Below the pieces are notes generated by a model, which worked only from the letters and a program-made list of their open reading frames with translations, had not been told where the DNA came from and did not search any database. A program made the position numbers and the translations under genes. Of a stretch of DNA of 8,932 bases, positions 6,858 to 8,932 are shown one piece after another (the stretch's first letter is position 1; every line of letters starts with the position of its first letter). Location of the stretch: assembly GCA_036308445.1 (NCBI GenBank), contig JAXJVS010000098.1, positions 1 through 8,932 of the forward strand. The letters run 5' to 3'. Source of the DNA: MGBC113645 sp036308445 (GTDB taxonomy: Bacteria; Bacillota_I; Bacilli_A; Erysipelotrichales; Coprobacillaceae).

Positions 6858-8035
6858 TAATCTTCACACTCCATTAATTCATTTAAAATAATATAAGCTA
6901 AATCAGATTTCTTCATCAATTCTAATTGTTTTTGATGATCTTTAAATAATAAAGTAACAACATTAGTATCACCTTGAAAACCAGCACCTTCAGTCTTTAA
7001 ATGATTTGCTACTAACATATCACAATTCTTATTCATTAATTTTTTAGTCGCATTTTCAATTAAGTCTTGGGTTTCCATTGCAAAACCACAAATTTTCTGA
7101 TGAGTTTTATGTTTTCCTAGATATGCAAGTATATCATTATTTTTCTTTAACTCTAAAGTCATAGTAGAATCATGCTTCTTGATTTTTTCTTGTTCATAAT
7201 GGATAGGTGAATAATCTCCAACAGCAGCAGCTTTGATAACATAATCCTGTTCATCAAATAATTGTTGACATTGATTGAACATATCATCAGCAGATAAAAT
7301 ATCTATTGTATTAACACCCATAGGTTTCTTTAAAGCCGTTGGACCACTAATCAATGTAACATCTGCCCCTAAATGAAATGCTGCTTTAGCAATCGCATAT
7401 CCCATCTTACCACTAGAATGATTAGTAATATATCTTACTGGATCAATTGATTCAATTGTAGGACCAGCAGTTACTAATACTTTTTTCCCTTTTAATGGTT
7501 TAGGTGATAATGCATATTCAATCATATCAATGATAATATCCTGACTTGGTAATTTACCTTTACCTACATCTCCACAAGCTAATAATCCATTATCTGGTTC
7601 AATAAAAATCATTCCTAAATCTTTACATTTATTAATATTCTCAGTTGTTATTGGATTTTCATACATATGTACATTCATTGCTGGAGCAATAAGTTTAGGA
7701 CAAGTAGCAGCTAAAAAAGCAGCTGTTAACATACTATCAGCAATGCCATGAGCAACTTTGGCAATTGTATTTGCACTTGCTGGTACAATAATAAATAAAT
7801 CAGCATTTTTTACTATATCAATATGAGTGATAACTTCAGGATCATCATCAAAAATATCAACGTATACTTTCTTTTTTGTTAGTGATTGAATAGATAGGGG
7901 AGTCACAAATCTTGTGGCAGCCTCACTCATAATGACTTCTAGATCATAATTCATCTTATTTAAATCACTAATTAACTGAATTGCTTTAAAAGCAGCAATA
8001 CTACCCGTAATTCCAATAACAATTTTTTTTTTCAT
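6857..8035 (-). CDS. coaBC: Bifunctional phosphopantothenoylcysteine decarboxylase / phosphopantothenate-cysteine ligase
   Basis: A 392-residue fused enzyme carrying out steps two and three of CoA synthesis: it joins cysteine to 4'-phosphopantothenate, then decarboxylates the product to 4'-phosphopantetheine. The N-terminal FMN-dependent CoaC domain (about 1-175) shows GITGSIAAFKA (8-18), the active-site histidine H71 in THID, PASANT (85-90), PAMN (118-121) and the catalytic cysteine C154 in LACGD. The C-terminal CoaB domain (about 183-390) starts with KKVLVTAGPT (184-193) and has N205 in ITNHSSGKMG, AAAVGDYSP (269-277), the lysine-rich KIKK (284-287) and GFAMET (317-322). All key residues are present. 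AGGAGG (8046-8041) gives a strong start 5 bases upstream; this site overlaps the panT stop codon. Fusion of both domains is usual in most bacteria but differs from streptococci, which have separate coaB and coaC genes. Confidence 0.97.
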   Translation of the reverse strand: MKKKIVIGITGSIAAFKAIQLISDLNKMNYDLEVIMSEAATRFVTPLSIQSLTKKKVYVDIFDDDPEVITHIDIVKNADLFIIVPASANTIAKVAHGIADSMLTAAFLAATCPKLIAPAMNVHMYENPITTENINKCKDLGMIFIEPDNGLLACGDVGKGKLPSQDIIIDMIEYALSPKPLKGKKVLVTAGPTIESIDPVRYITNHSSGKMGYAIAKAAFHLGADVTLISGPTALKKPMGVNTIDILSADDMFNQCQQLFDEQDYVIKAAAVGDYSPIHYEQEKIKKHDSTMTLELKKNNDILAYLGKHKTHQKICGFAMETQDLIENATKKLMNKNCDMLVANHLKTEGAGFQGDTNVVTLLFKDHQKQLELMKKSDLAYIILNELMECED

Positions 8036-8044
8036 GTTTTCCTC

Positions 8045-8638
8045 CTATTTAACAACCTTTACTAGTACTTTACATACAGCGACAGAAATCATACTTCCTA
8101 CAATAGCTTCTAATAAACCTTGAGTTGTAATAATACCAATAATATAAGGAAGTAATTCTTCTAAAGACATTCCAAGAGTTTGAGCATAGGTAGAACCAAA
8201 TATAAAATAAATTCCACTCATAACTAAAATCGTATTTGTTATAGCTCCTAGAAAAGATCCTATTGCCATTGCTGATATTTCATGTTTCTCTTTTAAGCTA
8301 TCATAAATAAAACCAGCTACATAACCAATACATACTCTTGGTACAATAGCTACAATAGCACTTAAAAAAGAACCACTTATAAATGGTGAAAAGATAAATG
8401 AAGTCGCAGTTGGCTGCATAGTTGCAGTTAATAAACTACATAATCCAAATACGAATCCAATTATAGCTCCTTTATCTTTTCCTAGTACAATTCCAGCAAT
8501 AATGACAGGAATATGCAAAGTCGTAGCTCTTAATGGACCAATAGGGATAAACCCTAGAAACGGTACATTAGTCATTAAGATCTCTATCGCTATAAATAGC
8601 GATAATAAAGTTAGGTTCTTTGTTTTACTTTTATTCAT
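8045..8638 (-). CDS. panT: ECF transporter S component, probably for pantothenate
   Basis: A 197-residue membrane protein with about six hydrophobic segments (roughly 9-24, 42-54, 57-72, 85-112, 123-147 and 163-192), the size and layout of an S component of an energy-coupling factor importer. PLRATTLHIPVIIAGIVLG (35-53) followed by KGAIIGFVFGLCSLL is typical of the pantothenate/folate-like S subunits. The energizing module (EcfA, EcfA', EcfT) is not in the window and is usually encoded elsewhere and shared. The substrate is inferred from context: the gene is first in a unit with coaBC (9-bp gap) and coaX, so it would supply the substrate for the kinase. The ATG at 8638 follows GGAGG (8648-8644) by 5 bases; the in-frame GTG at 8650 lies in that site. 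Other vitamin-type substrates (for example pantetheine) remain possible. Confidence 0.85.
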   Translation of the reverse strand: MNKSKTKNLTLLSLFIAIEILMTNVPFLGFIPIGPLRATTLHIPVIIAGIVLGKDKGAIIGFVFGLCSLLTATMQPTATSFIFSPFISGSFLSAIVAIVPRVCIGYVAGFIYDSLKEKHEISAMAIGSFLGAITNTILVMSGIYFIFGSTYAQTLGMSLEELLPYIIGIITTQGLLEAIVGSMISVAVCKVLVKVVK

Positions 8639-8734
8639 TTTTTCCTCCACTGTCGTTTGTTTACCAATACAACGTAAATATATTTCTGTTATTAAAAGAT
8701 AAACTGTTGATGCTTAAAAAGTCATCACAAATAT

Positions 8735-8763
8735 TTGCCACCTAATAACGAAATCATTATAAT
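8735..8763 (+). promoter_or_regulatory. Strong plus-strand promoter upstream of the right-edge gene
   Basis: The -35 TTGCCA (8735-8740, 5 of 6 matches) lies exactly 17 bases from a perfect -10 TATAAT (8758-8763). Transcription would begin near 8770 and read toward the gene starting at 8889, with a leader of about 120 bases that crosses the inverted repeats and the cre. Confidence 0.68.
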
Positions 8764-8765
8764 GA
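8754..8765. repeat. 12-bp palindrome forming a shared -10 box
   Basis: TCATTATAATGA is a perfect palindrome, so it provides TATAAT on both strands (8758-8763 plus, 8761-8756 minus). It is therefore the -10 region of two divergent promoters that overlap. Confidence 0.75.
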
Positions 8766-8784
8766 AAAATGAATAAGAATACAA
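8756..8784 (-). promoter_or_regulatory. Promoter candidate for panT-coaBC-coaX
   Basis: Read on the minus strand, TTGTAT (8784-8779, 3 of 6 matches) is 17 bases from TATAAT (8761-8756). Transcription would start near 8749, leaving a leader of about 110 bases before panT. The -35 is weaker than that of the opposing promoter, and I saw no riboswitch or T-box signature in the leader. Confidence 0.55.
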
Positions 8785-8794
8785 GTGTAATAGA

Positions 8795-8819
8795 GAAAAT
8801 TCAAAAAAAACGAATTTTC
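8795..8819. repeat. 8-bp inverted repeat in the control region
   Basis: GAAAATTC (8795-8802) and GAATTTTC (8812-8819) form a perfect inverted repeat with a 9-base A-rich spacer. No T tract follows on either strand, so it is more like a protein site than a terminator. It lies between the two plus-strand promoters. Confidence 0.5.
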
Positions 8820-8829
8820 ATAATGAAAA
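8815..8829. repeat. 15-bp palindrome abutting the cre
   Basis: TTTTCAT (8815-8821) and ATGAAAA (8823-8829) are perfect mirror arms around one A. The element interlocks with the inverted repeat on its left and with the cre on its right. ATAATGAAAA occurs both here (8820-8829) and at the divergent -10 (8759-8768). Confidence 0.5.
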
Positions 8830-8837
8830 CGCTTCCA
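8823..8837 (+). promoter_or_regulatory. Catabolite-responsive element (cre, CcpA site)
   Basis: ATGAAAACGCTTCCA matches the Bacillus consensus WTGNAANCGNWNNCW at every fixed position. It overlaps the -35 of the nearest promoter by five bases, a position that usually means repression by CcpA when preferred sugars are present. Confidence 0.75.
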
Positions 8838-8861
8838 TTTTGGAAAAAGCTATGCTATAAT
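8833..8861 (+). promoter_or_regulatory. Proximal promoter of the right-edge gene
   Basis: A perfect -10 TATAAT (8856-8861) with a TGC extension (8853-8855, extended -10) is 17 bases from a weak -35 TTCCAT (8833-8838, 3 of 6). The start of transcription would be near 8868, close to the ribosome binding site AAAGGAG (8874-8880). The cre overlaps the -35. Confidence 0.65.
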
Positions 8862-8888
8862 AAGAGTGTAAAGAAAGGAGTGTTGTAA

Positions 8889-8932
8889 ATGATGAAAAAT
8901 AGAAATAAATTTACTCCTTTAAACTTAAGAAA
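8889..8932 (+). CDS. Start of an unidentified gene, cut by the window edge
   Basis: Only 14 codons are visible, reading MMKNRNKFTPLNLR, so no family can be named. The start is supported by AAAGGAG (8874-8880) 8 bases upstream of the first ATG; a second ATG follows at once. Upstream lie two sigma-A promoters and a perfect cre, so the product is likely under carbon catabolite control and may take part in carbohydrate or other carbon-source use. That role is inferred from regulation only. Confidence 0.7.
   Translation, partial: MMKNRNKFTPLNLR

Noticed and set aside
8502..8702. Plus-strand open frame of 66 codons
   Set aside because: It is antisense to the panT start and its leader, has no convincing ribosome binding site and resembles no family.
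8639..8750. Riboswitch or T-box in the panT leader
   Set aside because: The roughly 110-base leader shows no terminator hairpin, T-box sequence or known aptamer pattern; only a weak TTTAC/GTAAA inverted repeat near 8660-8678.

Overview
The window is about one third G+C, uses the standard code (TGA serves as a stop) and shows strong AGGAGG-type ribosome binding sites and sigma-A-like promoters. Together with the gene families present, this points to a low-GC Bacillota. A gut member of the Erysipelotrichia (Coprobacillus/Erysipelatoclostridium type) is my best guess, but that is inference, because nothing in the window fixes the genus. I found no rRNA, tRNA, insertion sequence, phage gene or CRISPR array. 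It reads as ordinary chromosome, tightly packed with housekeeping genes.

Left part (1-2844). The C-terminal portion of a CtpE-like cation P-type ATPase enters from the left and converges, with a 16-bp overlap, on a small minus-strand gene. That gene looks like a degenerate GGDEF domain that has lost its signature residues. It is divergent from a membrane-anchored polysaccharide deacetylase with three Ig-like repeats ahead of a complete NodB catalytic domain. A compact terminator overlaps the deacetylase stop codon.

Middle part (2845-6099). An AI-2E/PerM-family membrane protein and a Cof-type HAD phosphatase are closely spaced and probably cotranscribed. A citrate synthase follows with its own extended -10 promoter. 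A palindromic TTGTATACAA element over its -35 looks like a repressor operator. The citrate synthase converges on the coenzyme A cluster at one perfect 12-bp bidirectional terminator, which holds the stop codons of both genes.

Right part (6087-8932). On the minus strand, panT-coaBC-coaX form a tight operon: an ECF S component (probably for pantothenate), the bifunctional phosphopantothenoylcysteine synthetase/decarboxylase, and type III pantothenate kinase. Together they would take imported pantothenate to 4'-phosphopantetheine. The later CoA steps (coaD, coaE) and pantothenate synthesis (panB, panC) are not in the window. Upstream, a dense 250-bp control region carries two divergent promoters sharing one palindromic -10, a perfect catabolite-responsive element (cre), a second plus-strand promoter and several inverted repeats. 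These serve a truncated gene that starts at 8889 and runs off the right edge.

I see no clear evidence of a wholly new multi-gene system. The items most worth a second look are the shared divergent promoter with its cre region, the putative operator of the citrate synthase gene, and the degenerate GGDEF protein beside the cell-wall deacetylase.
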